This document shows positions 27,922 through 36,458 of a DNA stretch of 64,000 bases, piece after piece. The translations under genes were made by a program, and so were the position numbers. Each line of letters starts with the position of its first letter. Within the stretch, counting starts at the first letter, position 1. Under the pieces are notes generated by a model. That model did not search any database, was not told the DNA's origin, and saw only the letters and a list, made by a program, of their open reading frames with translations. Source of the stretch: Microbacterium sp. BR1. GTDB taxonomy: Bacteria; Actinomycetota; Actinomycetes; Actinomycetales; Microbacteriaceae. Location: assembly GCF_002812725.1 (NCBI RefSeq), contig NZ_NMUN01000010.1:62001-126000 (forward strand), given 5' to 3'.

Positions 27922-29018
27922 GCGTTGGTTCCTCTGTGTGTGGCGACGAGGCTGCCCGTCGCGTCGATGCTGATTCGGAGATCGATCCCCTGGCGGGCGC
28001 GTTCGAGAGCCTCGTCGAGTTGTTCGATAGGTAGGTGCGCGGTGACGAGTCCATCCGCGGCAATCGCGCCGGTGCGAACGAGTTCAGCGACGCGGCGGAA
28101 GTCGTCGAGCGTGCAGGATGAGCTTCCGACGATGGTGGTTTCGTTGTAGTGAACCGAGTTGGCGGGGATACGCACCTGATCGGTCCCATCGGGGAAGCCT
28201 GCGAAGACATTCACCCGCCCTCCCGGGGCCAGCATTTGCAGATACGGTTCCATAGCGTCGGCCCGACCGACCGCGACCACCATGGTGTCGAAGCCTGCGC
28301 CTTCGGTGATCTTCGCGACACGCTCGGGAGTGACTTCCGACGGGTCCAGCGCCGCAGCGGCGCCCGATGCGAGAGCGACCTCGCGCCGGTGAGGCGCCGG
28401 ATCGACCACGATGACGGTCTCCACGCCCAGAGCGCGGGCAAGTCGGAGGTGCAATTGCCCAAGTGGGCCGGCACCCACGACGAGCATCGACCGCGCCGAG
28501 TGCGCGTCGATGAGTCGCTGTCCGTTGTGCGCGCAGGCGAGTGGTTCGATCACGGCCGCGATGTCGGCGGGCGTGTCTCCGACCGGCACAAGATTTCCTG
28601 CGTGCACCGCTTCAGCCGGGATGCGGACGTATTCGGCGAATGCTCCATCGATCTGGTAGCCGAACGCTCGACGGTTGCGGCAGATGTTCCCTCGACCGCG
28701 CTGGCAGCTCGCGCACTCACCACACTGGACGAGCGGATAGACCGCGACGCGATCGCCGATGCGGAGGTTTTCGGGGAGGGCACCATCGGCCGCGACGATC
28801 TCTCCGGAGAACTCATGACCGAGTACCGAGGGGTAGACGACATTCTTGGTCTTGGTGCCATCGACGATCCTCAGGTCGGTGCCACAGATGAGCGCAGATT
28901 GCACGCGCACCAGAGCCTCGCCCGGCTGGAGAACGGGCACCGGCACGTTTTCGATGCGGAGGTCGCGAGGCGCGTGCAGAACCGCGCGCTTCATGACCTC
29001 GGGTAGTGAAGAGTTCAC
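27918..29018 (-). CDS. Zinc-dependent medium-chain alcohol/polyol dehydrogenase
   Basis: 366 residues. The catalytic zinc site is SALICGTDLRI and LGHEFSGEI, the structural zinc site has four cysteines in CGECASCQRGRGNIC, and the Rossmann motif is VVGAGPLGQL. It resembles the sorbitol/galactitol/threonine dehydrogenase group, consistent with oxidising a sugar alcohol or hydroxy acid to a ketone. GTG 29018 overlaps the DeoR stop as GTGA and has GAAAGG upstream; ATG 28994 is the alternative. It precedes the aldolase and kinase, so it may make their substrate. Confidence 0.9.
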   Translation of the reverse strand: MNSSLPEVMKRAVLHAPRDLRIENVPVPVLQPGEALVRVQSALICGTDLRIVDGTKTKNVVYPSVLGHEFSGEIVAADGALPENLRIGDRVAVYPLVQCGECASCQRGRGNICRNRRAFGYQIDGAFAEYVRIPAEAVHAGNLVPVGDTPADIAAVIEPLACAHNGQRLIDAHSARSMLVVGAGPLGQLHLRLARALGVETVIVVDPAPHRREVALASGAAAALDPSEVTPERVAKITEGAGFDTMVVAVGRADAMEPYLQMLAPGGRVNVFAGFPDGTDQVRIPANSVHYNETTIVGSSSCTLDDFRRVAELVRTGAIAADGLVTAHLPIEQLDEALERARQGIDLRISIDATGSLVATHRGTNA

Positions 29019-29845
29019 GCGAGCCTTTCGATTTTCGTTGGGTCGACGAGGGTGGCGGCGCCGGCGTTTTCGTGAGCGACGAGCTTCCACGACGCCGACT
29101 GGGCGAAATCCTCGAGTGTGGCCCTGTCTGCACGACTGTCGGTGATGAGTTCGAGCGGGCCTGACGGGACGAACCAATGGGTCGCCCACGTCGCGCCGAG
29201 CTTCGACGAGTCGGCGACGACCACGGGTCGGCGAGCCTGGCTGATCATTAGTCTCTTGAGTGAATTTTGCTCTGGCGTTCGAGACGAGAGGCCTCGCGAC
29301 GTGTGCACGCAATCGGTGCCGATGAACGCGATGTCTGCGTAGATCGTGCTGACGACCAGTTCGGCGAAGGGTCCGAGAAACGCTTGATTGACCCTCCGGA
29401 GGGTTCCACCGGTGGAGATCACGGTCGTACCCGGCCCCGCCTCTGCGAGAACGGAGGCTACGTTGAGCCCGCTGGTGACGATCGTGAGGTCAGGAACCGT
29501 CACCAGTTCTGCCGCTATTCGCGACGTCGTGGTTCCGGCATCGAGGAAGACAGTGAGCCCGGGGCTGACCAGACTCGCCGCCGTCGCAGCGATCTCGGCC
29601 TTCGCGAGGGCGTTCGTGTCGTTGCGCTCGCTAATGGAGCGCTCGGCTCGCAGAGAGTTGATCATCGCGCCGCCGTGTGTGCGGATGACGGCGCCCGACC
29701 GCTCGAGGGTCTCGAGATCGCGGCGCACGGTGACCAGCGAGACACTCAGCTGCTCGCGGAGCACCTCTGCGCTGAGCGGACCATCACTAGTGGCGAGCAG
29801 ATCGATCACTCGTCGCCGGCGCGATGTCGGCGTGGAATCAGCCAT
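29015..29845 (-). CDS. DeoR/GlpR-family transcriptional regulator
   Basis: 276 residues. The N-terminal HTH is RRRRVIDLLATSDGPLSAEVL with recognition region SLVTVRRDLETLERSG and the DeoR signature RTHGGA. The C-terminal DeoRC sensor domain has TVFLDAGTTTSRIAAEL and ADIAFIGTDCVHTSRG. It normally binds a phosphorylated sugar, so the FGGY kinase product is a candidate effector. Internal regulator of the island; the three catabolic genes that follow overlap in sequence (GTGA, ATGA) or are 11 bp apart. Confidence 0.93.
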   Translation of the reverse strand: MADSTPTSRRRRVIDLLATSDGPLSAEVLREQLSVSLVTVRRDLETLERSGAVIRTHGGAMINSLRAERSISERNDTNALAKAEIAATAASLVSPGLTVFLDAGTTTSRIAAELVTVPDLTIVTSGLNVASVLAEAGPGTTVISTGGTLRRVNQAFLGPFAELVVSTIYADIAFIGTDCVHTSRGLSSRTPEQNSLKRLMISQARRPVVVADSSKLGATWATHWFVPSGPLELITDSRADRATLEDFAQSASWKLVAHENAGAATLVDPTKIERLA

Positions 29846-29860
29846 CTTGCCTTACCTCCT

Positions 29861-29898
29861 TGATTGAATCGATCATATCTGCTGTTCGTTTCGATCAT
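29861..29898. promoter_or_regulatory. Repeated TCGATCAT sites upstream of the DeoR gene
   Basis: TCGATCAT occurs at 29869-29876 and again at 29891-29898, 22 bp apart (about two helical turns). The first lies inside a near-palindrome TGATTGAATCGATCA (29861-29875). They fall in the 52-bp gap between the glycerate kinase stop and the DeoR start. This is a plausible operator and internal promoter region for DeoR and the genes after it. Confidence 0.45.
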
Positions 29899-31025
29899 CA
29901 AGGGTGGGTGGTGTTCCCGAGCGCCAGCCCGAGGCGGCTCCCCGCCTCCCTCAGCCATTTCGCGGGTTCGGCCAGAGCGGCCTCAGAAGAGCCCGAGAGC
30001 ATGTCCAGAGCCTCCGTCGCCGAAAACTCTCCGAGGTCGGCGTCTCGAGCGATCCGCCCCGCCGCCAGCCCTGCACGAATCCCTGCGGCCCGGGCGAGTT
30101 CGGCGACGTGTGCCGGGGCCTTCCCTTCGGCGGACTGACCGTCGAAGGAGCCCTCACCAGTCACGACGATGTCTGCGTTCGCCACCGCATCGGCGAGACC
30201 GATCAGACGCCCGACATCGCGCGCCCCGGGGGTCAGCGTCGCACCCCACGTCAGCATCCCGTATCCCGCACCTCCGGCCGCTCCCGCGCCCTGCGCCGAG
30301 GGGTCTGTCGCCAGCAGACCAGCCAGACGAGACAGCGCTTGGTCCGCTCGCATCATGCCCTCTGCGTCGAGCCCCTTTTGCGGACCGAAGATCTTCGCCG
30401 CGCCTCGCGGCCCGAGAAGCGGGTTGCTCACATCGGTCAGCACGATCGCGCCTCCCGGTGGCACTGGCCGCAGAAGAGAAAGGTCGGCGTGCTCCACGGT
30501 GGCCAGGCCACGCAGCCCGCGAAGGACGAGTGCGCCGGTGCGATCGGTGAATCGGGCACCGAGGGCCGTGAGAGCGCCCATTCCGCCGTCAGTGGACGCA
30601 CTCGAACCGATGCCGACCACGAGCGACGAGACCCCGTGGTCGAGGGCAGCAGCGATCGCCTCACCGAAGCCCCGCGTGTCAGCCCCCCACGGGTTCAGTA
30701 GGCCTCCCAGAACCTCGATACCGCTGGTGCGGGCGAGTTCGACCACACCGATACCGCGCGGCGACTGAGGGGTAGGAGGCAGCAGAAGCCACTCGCTGTC
30801 CACCGGCTCATGATGGGGTCCGTCCACGGTCACCGGCATGCGCAACGCTCCGCGAACCGCCATGGCGAAAGCATCGAGGGTCCCCTCGCCCCCATCGGCC
30901 ATGGGGCGAAGCACGATCGTGTCGCCCGGTCTCACGCGTGTCCAACCTTCAGCCAGCGCGCGAGCGGCGTCCGACGCGCTGATCGATCCTTTGAAACTGT
31001 CTGGCGCGATAACGACCGTCTTCAT
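29898..31025 (-). CDS. Glycerate kinase (GarK/GlxK family)
   Basis: 375 residues from ATG 31025. The family start is VVIAPDSFKGSISASDAA; other conserved segments are PMADGGEGTLDAF, GIGSSASTDGGMGALTALGA, and DIVVTGEGSFDGQSAEGK. Phosphorylates D-glycerate with ATP (usually to 2-phosphoglycerate) and so feeds glycolysis. In the island it would take the product of the hydroxyacid dehydrogenase gene upstream. A TTG at 31043 overlapping the preceding stop would add six residues; the ATG fits the family better. Confidence 0.94.
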   Translation of the reverse strand: MKTVVIAPDSFKGSISASDAARALAEGWTRVRPGDTIVLRPMADGGEGTLDAFAMAVRGALRMPVTVDGPHHEPVDSEWLLLPPTPQSPRGIGVVELARTSGIEVLGGLLNPWGADTRGFGEAIAAALDHGVSSLVVGIGSSASTDGGMGALTALGARFTDRTGALVLRGLRGLATVEHADLSLLRPVPPGGAIVLTDVSNPLLGPRGAAKIFGPQKGLDAEGMMRADQALSRLAGLLATDPSAQGAGAAGGAGYGMLTWGATLTPGARDVGRLIGLADAVANADIVVTGEGSFDGQSAEGKAPAHVAELARAAGIRAGLAAGRIARDADLGEFSATEALDMLSGSSEAALAEPAKWLREAGSRLGLALGNTTHP

Positions 31026-31039
31026 GACTGACTCGCCGG

Positions 31040-32005
31040 TCAATCGACGGGCGTGATCGGACGCCGACCGGCGAGCACCTCGGCGACATTGCGCACAGCA
31101 AGCAGTCCCATCGCATCTCGCGTCGCGGCGCCCGCACTGCCGATGTGCGGCAGCAGCACGACGCGATCCGAGCGCCGCAGTCTCTCGTTGACGAGTGGTT
31201 CGTTCTCGTGCACGTCCAAGCCTGCACCGGCCAGTCGGCCCTCCTCCAGCGCATCAGCCAGTGCATCCTCATCAACGAGAGGTCCGCGGCCGGTGTTGAT
31301 GAGATAGCTACCCTGTCGCATCGACTTGAGCCGCGCAGCATCCACCATGCCGCGGGTTTCGCTGGTCAGCGGACAGTGCAGCGTCACGACGTCGGCGGTC
31401 TCGAACAGTTCATCCAGACCAACCGGCACCACCTCGAGGGCCGCGGCTTCCGGTCCGGACGAGCGACTCCCCGTCGCGATGATGCGCGCGCCGAACGCGT
31501 GAGCGCGTCGAGCGACCGCCATACCGATGCGTCCAAGGCCAACAATGCCGACCGTAGCGCCCGCGCTCACCTGGAGACCCACCCAATCTTTCGGACCCCA
31601 GATCCACTGCTCTGCGCTGCGAATGAATCGGTCGGCCTCGACGATGCGTCGCGTCGTCGCGAGGATCAAAGCCAAGGCGAGGTCTGCCGTGGCTTCGTCT
31701 AGCACGCCAGGCGTATTCGACACGAGGATGCCGCGGCGGGCGGCCGCCTCGAGATCGATGTTGTCGACCCCTGCCGCCACGTTGGCAACGATCCGTAACT
31801 GCCCGCCTGCGGCGTCGAACAGCTCGTCGTCGATCTGCTCGGTCAGCAGCGACACGATCGCGACGGCACCGCGCGCCGAGCGCAGAAGTTCGGCACGGTC
31901 GGGCGGCGCGTCATCCAAGACGACCAGCGGAGCGAGAAGCCGCTGCGCGGCCGACATCGCGGCCGCGGTGAGCGAACGGGTGACCAGGACGTGGCTCGGA
32001 GTCAT
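31040..32005 (-). CDS. D-isomer-specific 2-hydroxyacid dehydrogenase (glyoxylate/hydroxypyruvate reductase-like)
   Basis: 321 residues. The NAD-binding motif is VGIVGLGRIGMAVA. The catalytic Arg lies in VANVAAGVDNIDL/INTGRGPLVDEDAL context, the Glu in LDVHENEP, and the His in VVLLPHIGSA. The likely role is reduction of hydroxypyruvate or tartronate semialdehyde-type 2-oxoacids to D-glycerate, which the next gene phosphorylates. The ATG overlaps the RraA stop as ATGA. Confidence 0.92.
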   Translation of the reverse strand: MTPSHVLVTRSLTAAAMSAAQRLLAPLVVLDDAPPDRAELLRSARGAVAIVSLLTEQIDDELFDAAGGQLRIVANVAAGVDNIDLEAAARRGILVSNTPGVLDEATADLALALILATTRRIVEADRFIRSAEQWIWGPKDWVGLQVSAGATVGIVGLGRIGMAVARRAHAFGARIIATGSRSSGPEAAALEVVPVGLDELFETADVVTLHCPLTSETRGMVDAARLKSMRQGSYLINTGRGPLVDEDALADALEEGRLAGAGLDVHENEPLVNERLRRSDRVVLLPHIGSAGAATRDAMGLLAVRNVAEVLAGRRPITPVD

Positions 32006-32694
32006 GCCAGGGCCGACGTCGCATCGACGATGTTGGCGGCCGACGCGATCCACGAGCGATCCCAGCGGCCGGCCGCAATGTCCACACGTTGTCCCTCTTC
32101 CTTCGCGGCGATCGACTCGGCCATCACAAGCACTTCCTGCATGCGTGCGGCCGGAACCACGACGATGCCGTCGGAGTCTCCAACGACGAGGTCGCCGTCG
32201 GAGACCGGAACACCGCCGATCGTGACGGTACCGTGCAACTCACCGGGTCCGCTCTTGTACGGTCCCATATGCGAGATCCCGCGGGCGAAAACCGGGAGGT
32301 GTCCGGCGGAGATCGGGTCATGATCCCGCACGGCCCCGTCTACCACGATGCCCTCGAAGCCCCGGGTGTGCGCGTACGTGGTCATGAGCTCGCCGAGGAT
32401 CGCATTCGTCGTCTCGCCCCGAGCATCGACGACGAGAACATCGCCGTCGCCCCCGCGTTCGAGCGCGACGTGGACGGCGAGGTTGTCTCCCGGCCTGGTG
32501 CGCACGGTGCGCGCAGTGCCCGCCATCGACGAGCCACCGCGTGATGACAGCGAGGCTCCCACCGGCTGCAGACCTGTCGCGCCCGTCGCACGCTCGGAGC
32601 TGTCCGAGATCACTGGCGTCGGTAGCCGAGCGAAACGAGCGATGAGGTCGGATGGAACCGCGAGGGCTCGTTCGTGGATGCGGATTGTGTTCAT
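32002..32694 (-). CDS. RraA-like (HMG aldolase/oxaloacetate decarboxylase family) protein
   Basis: 230 residues. Pattern of the RraA/HMG-CHA aldolase family: LPTPVISDSSERATGATG near the N-terminus, GDVLVVDARGETTNAILGEL, and FEGIVVDGAVRDHDPI, where the conserved Gly-x-x-Arg-Asp site binds divalent metal and pyruvate enolate. Catabolic members cleave 4-hydroxy-4-methyl-2-oxoglutarate-like compounds or decarboxylate oxaloacetate. In this operon it probably splits or decarboxylates a 2-oxo diacid intermediate. It overlaps its neighbours on both sides by 4 bp. Confidence 0.88.
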   Translation of the reverse strand: MNTIRIHERALAVPSDLIARFARLPTPVISDSSERATGATGLQPVGASLSSRGGSSMAGTARTVRTRPGDNLAVHVALERGGDGDVLVVDARGETTNAILGELMTTYAHTRGFEGIVVDGAVRDHDPISAGHLPVFARGISHMGPYKSGPGELHGTVTIGGVPVSDGDLVVGDSDGIVVVPAARMQEVLVMAESIAAKEEGQRVDIAAGRWDRSWIASAANIVDATSALA

Positions 32695-33761
32695 GAATTC
32701 TCCGTGACGAGGGCTTGCGATCCAGCGGGAAAGGGTCGGTCGGCGATGGCTTCGAGAGCCGCCACAACGGTGGGGGGAAGCGGGATGCCCGAGCCCAGGC
32801 GTGTGTTGGCGTTGCGCTGCTCGATCTCACCGGGCATTAAGACTTCACTCCCTGGGGCGGCCGTCGCCTTGAGAGCGGCGACGAGCGCATCCATTCGTGC
32901 AGCGAAGTGCTCGAGGGGCTGGAAGGCGGTGATGTCTGTGAGAGTGAGGAACGCGCCGACGCCCTGTCGTTCCTCGAGATTGTCGTACAGATCGCCGACT
33001 GCCGGTCCTGAGTTGGCGCCGGAGAACATGGCGGCCATGATCTCGACCATGAGAGCGATTCCGTACCCTTTGGGCCCGCCAAAGGGGAGCACACTGCCTG
33101 CGAGCGCATCCGACGCGTTCGTTGTCGGCATGCCCTCGGCGTCGACGGCCCACCCAACGGGAATATCTTGCCCGAGTTGATCGGCGAGTATGATCTTGCC
33201 GCGAGCCACCACGCTCGTCGCCATGTCCAGGACGATCGGATCGTTCGATCCGGCGGGCACGGCGAACGTATAGGGGTTGGTGCCGAGAAAGCGTTCGCTT
33301 CCGCCCCAGGCCGCCATGGTCGCCGGCGCGTTGCCGTAGATGAATGCGGCGGCGTTGTGCTCGGTAGCACGACGAGCGAAGTACGCACCCGAACCGTAGT
33401 GGTTCGAGTTGCGCACCGCGATGCTGACGGTGCTCTGGTGGGGAAGCTTCTCAAGGGCCAGCTGCATGGCTCGCTGGAGGACGACCTGCCCCATGCCGTT
33501 GTCGCCGTCGAGAACCACCGCGCCACCGCTTTCGGAGACGACCCGGACATCAGGGCGGGTGTTAGTCAGTCCACGGACGATTCGCTCGACGTAGATCGGA
33601 ATCCTGCTGACGCCGTGCGAGTCGATTCCCCGCAGGTTCGCTTCGACGAGCGAGTCTGCGATGAGTTCGGCATCGTCATCTGGAAGCCCAGCAGACCGCA
33701 GGATGGCGGCGCAGTAGGCCCGCAGTTCAGGAGCGGATACGAGGGTGGCGTCGTCGTTCAC
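32691..33761 (-). CDS. Ldh2/malate dehydrogenase-type NAD(P)H oxidoreductase
   Basis: 356 residues. The MDH2/YbiC fold is identified by ANLRGIDSHGVSRIPIYVER, the catalytic His region RNSNHYGSGAYFARRATEHN, FLGTNPYTFAVPAG, VLDMATSVVARGKI, and FGGPKGYGIALMVEIM. Members oxidise or reduce 2-hydroxy/2-oxo acids (malate, L-lactate, ureidoglycolate, 2,3-diketogulonate). GTG 33761 is used since it overlaps the iron-ADH stop as GTGA and removes an arginine-rich out-of-family extension. Confidence 0.9.
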   Translation of the reverse strand: MNDDATLVSAPELRAYCAAILRSAGLPDDDAELIADSLVEANLRGIDSHGVSRIPIYVERIVRGLTNTRPDVRVVSESGGAVVLDGDNGMGQVVLQRAMQLALEKLPHQSTVSIAVRNSNHYGSGAYFARRATEHNAAAFIYGNAPATMAAWGGSERFLGTNPYTFAVPAGSNDPIVLDMATSVVARGKIILADQLGQDIPVGWAVDAEGMPTTNASDALAGSVLPFGGPKGYGIALMVEIMAAMFSGANSGPAVGDLYDNLEERQGVGAFLTLTDITAFQPLEHFAARMDALVAALKATAAPGSEVLMPGEIEQRNANTRLGSGIPLPPTVVAALEAIADRPFPAGSQALVTENS

Positions 33762-34918
33762 AGGCACCGCCGCATGATCTCGATCAGGTCTTGTGCGCGA
33801 GTCGGCCGCGGGTTGACAACGATGTTGCCCGACTTCATGCTCTCGGCTGCGATCTCGGGCAGGTGGTCTTCCGTAACGCCGTAATCCGATAGCGATGAGG
33901 GGGCGCCGACATCGCGCAAGAGGTCGGTGACGGCATCCACGCCCGCGTGCGCGGCCTCGCGCGTGGTCAGACTCCGAGTGTCGACGCTGAAGATGCGGGC
34001 GATCTCGGCGAACTGCCGCTGAGCGGCCACAACATTGAACCGCATGACCTCGGGAAGCAGGATGGCGATCACGTCGCCGTGCGGAATCTTCGCGTGCGCG
34101 CCGAGCGGCATGGCCATGGCGTGTGCCAGGCCGAGCCGTGTTGGCGCAAATGCGCAGGCCGCCATGGTCGCGGCGATCATCATGTCGGAGCGTGCGTCGA
34201 TGTCGGCACCCTGGAACACCGCCGAGCGGAACGACCGCGCGATGAGTTCCATCGCTTTTTCCGAAAGCGCCTCGGAGATCGGCTGCGTTGCCTTGTTGAC
34301 GTACGACTCCAGCGCGTGAGCGAGGGCGTCCGCACCGGTGCTGACGGTCTGTCTCGCCGGAAGGGTGAGAGTCAGGGCGGGATCGCACAGCGCGACCGCG
34401 GCTGTCATATTCCGCCCACCGACGCCGTACTTATCGTGCTTCTGCTTCTCCGAGATCACCGCCCAGATTGCGCATTCGCTTCCCGTTCCGGCAGTCGTGG
34501 GCAGCGCGATGACGGGGATGCCGCGTTCACTGGGCACGTTCAGTCCCGAATAGTCTCGGATGTGTCCGGGGTTTCGCGCCATCAGGGCGGCAGACTTGGC
34601 GGTGTCGAGCGCGCTTCCACCGCCTACGCCGACGACGACATCCGCCGAGCTGGAGCGCGCGAGCTCTGCCGCTGCCATCACGCCCTTCGCGTCGGGCTCG
34701 GGCTCGACTTCGGTGAAGATGGCCGGTTCGAGGCCTTCCTTACGCAGCAACGCCGCGACACGGTCCACAACGCCGGCGGCGACGAGCCCCGGATCAGAGA
34801 CGAGGAGTACCGAGGTTCCGCCGACGGCACGGATCTCATCGGGTAACGTGGTCACGGCGCCCACGCCGAAGGAGATGCGGGTCGGCAACTCGAAGGTGAA
34901 CGGTCGGTGCGAGTTCAT
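33758..34918 (-). CDS. Iron-containing alcohol dehydrogenase
   Basis: 386 residues, Fe-ADH (group III) family. The nucleotide motif is VVGVGGGSALDTAKSAAL; PTTAGTGSECA precedes the metal region. Metal ligands are expected at Asp/His in STGADALAHALESYVN, His in RLGLAHAMAMPLG and His in KIPHGDVIAILLP. It oxidises a primary or secondary alcohol or reduces an aldehyde; given the adjacent ALDH, an aldehyde intermediate is likely. It is 44 bp after the ALDH gene and coupled to the Ldh2 gene. Confidence 0.92.
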   Translation of the reverse strand: MNSHRPFTFELPTRISFGVGAVTTLPDEIRAVGGTSVLLVSDPGLVAAGVVDRVAALLRKEGLEPAIFTEVEPEPDAKGVMAAAELARSSSADVVVGVGGGSALDTAKSAALMARNPGHIRDYSGLNVPSERGIPVIALPTTAGTGSECAIWAVISEKQKHDKYGVGGRNMTAAVALCDPALTLTLPARQTVSTGADALAHALESYVNKATQPISEALSEKAMELIARSFRSAVFQGADIDARSDMMIAATMAACAFAPTRLGLAHAMAMPLGAHAKIPHGDVIAILLPEVMRFNVVAAQRQFAEIARIFSVDTRSLTTREAAHAGVDAVTDLLRDVGAPSSLSDYGVTEDHLPEIAAESMKSGNIVVNPRPTRAQDLIEIMRRCL

Positions 34919-34962
34919 AAAGGCTCCAGGAAGGATGCGGATGGGGTCGGAGGCGGAGTGCG

Positions 34963-36423
34963 TCAGGGGTGGAGGTCGTAGACGACCTTCAGACTCGTGA
35001 AGAATTCGGTCGAAGTGGCGCCGATACCGAAGGCCCCCTGACCCGACTGCGCAACGCCGCCGAAGGGGATGTGCCCCTCACTGGTCGTGCCGTGATTGAT
35101 GTGCACCATCCCGGTACGAGAGGCCATGGCGGCGCGTCGCGCGGTGTACGCGTTGTCGGCGAAGACCGACGCGGTCAGGCCGTACGCAGTCTCGTTCGCT
35201 ACCGCGATCGCCTCGTCGAGGTCGGATACCGGGATCACAGCGAGCACAGGCGCGAACACCTCTTCCACCGCGAGCGGGGTGCCCGGCGCCACGTCGGTAA
35301 CGATGGTCGGCGCGACGAAGTAGCCGCCGTCCCCGTCGGTTCGCGCCGAGCCGTCCTCGCCGAGAAGCACGCGCGCGCCTGCGTTTCGAGCGACGGTGAC
35401 GGCTTCGAGGGCGCGGTCGCGCGCGGCACGATCGACGACGGGGCCCATGACGGTCCCGGGCTCCAGACCGTGGCCCACCACGATCGTCGATGCGTGGCGC
35501 ACAAGCGCCGCTTCGAGTTCTTCGCGCACCTCGGGTAGCACGATGACGCGGCTGATCGCCGTGCACCGCTGCCCGGAGGCGGTGAAGGCCGAGGTGACTA
35601 TCTCCGCGGCGACATTGTCGATGTCGCGCACTTCGGCGACGATCGCGGCGTTCTTGCCGCCCATCTCCAGCTGTGTGCGCGCATTGCGACCGGCTGCGAC
35701 CGCGGCGATTCCTAGGCCGACTTCGGTCGAGCCGGTGAACGTGATACCTGCGATATCGGGCGACTCCACCATGGCGGACCCTGCCTCGCGCCCCGAACCG
35801 AGGATCAGGCTGAAGGCTCCCGCGGGCAGCTTCAGCTGATCCATGATCTCGGCGATGATGACCGACGCTCCCGGCGCCTGCATCGCCGGCTTCAGCAATA
35901 CCGGGCATCCGTTGACGAGCGCGGGGATCACTTTCCGCAGGGGCGTCAAGATCGGGAAGTTCCATGGTGTGATCGCCGCCACGGGACCGAGTGGTTCGCG
36001 GACGGTCAGAATCTCTGTATTCGGGCGCGTGCTGGGATAGGTGTGGCCGCCGACACGCAGGGCCTCGCCGGCCCAGAACCGGGCTTCGAAGATGGCGCGG
36101 GCTGTTTCGCCGTAAGACTCCTGCCGGGCTTTGCCCATTTCGCGCGTGGCGATGTCGGCGAGGTCGTCCTGTCGCTCTACCCAGAGTGCGAGAAAATCGT
36201 GCACGAGGTCGTGTCGCTCAGCGGCGGTCGTCACGGCGAGTGCCGGCGCGACGGCACGTGCCGCTTTCATGGCGCGCTGCACGGTGTCGGTCGACGCGAG
36301 GGCGTAGCGCGCCACGACCTCATCAGGGCGGGCGGGATCGCGAGTTTCGACGATTTTCGCAGTCGAATCTTCGACCCACGCACCAGCGGCGTAGCTCGAG
36401 CGTGGTGAGGGTGCGTCGGACAT
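34963..36423 (-). CDS. NAD(P)-dependent aldehyde dehydrogenase (oxoglutarate/succinate semialdehyde DH-like)
   Basis: 486 residues. The catalytic Cys is in TASGQRCTAISRVIV and the general-base Glu in QLEMGGKNAAIV. Cofactor and fold motifs include AAITPWNFPILTPLRKVIPA, FTGSTEVGLGIA and VEEVFAPVLAVI. The SGQRCTA context is typical of 2-oxoglutarate semialdehyde dehydrogenases from sugar-acid pathways and related enzymes, hinting at an oxo-acid semialdehyde substrate, which is inference. ATG 36423 follows GGAAGAGAAA. Second functional block of the operon after the transporter. Confidence 0.93.
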   Translation of the reverse strand: MSDAPSPRSSYAAGAWVEDSTAKIVETRDPARPDEVVARYALASTDTVQRAMKAARAVAPALAVTTAAERHDLVHDFLALWVERQDDLADIATREMGKARQESYGETARAIFEARFWAGEALRVGGHTYPSTRPNTEILTVREPLGPVAAITPWNFPILTPLRKVIPALVNGCPVLLKPAMQAPGASVIIAEIMDQLKLPAGAFSLILGSGREAGSAMVESPDIAGITFTGSTEVGLGIAAVAAGRNARTQLEMGGKNAAIVAEVRDIDNVAAEIVTSAFTASGQRCTAISRVIVLPEVREELEAALVRHASTIVVGHGLEPGTVMGPVVDRAARDRALEAVTVARNAGARVLLGEDGSARTDGDGGYFVAPTIVTDVAPGTPLAVEEVFAPVLAVIPVSDLDEAIAVANETAYGLTASVFADNAYTARRAAMASRTGMVHINHGTTSEGHIPFGGVAQSGQGAFGIGATSTEFFTSLKVVYDLHP

Positions 36424-36458
36424 TTTCTCTTCCTTGTGTCGGATGGAGTGCGAAGTAA

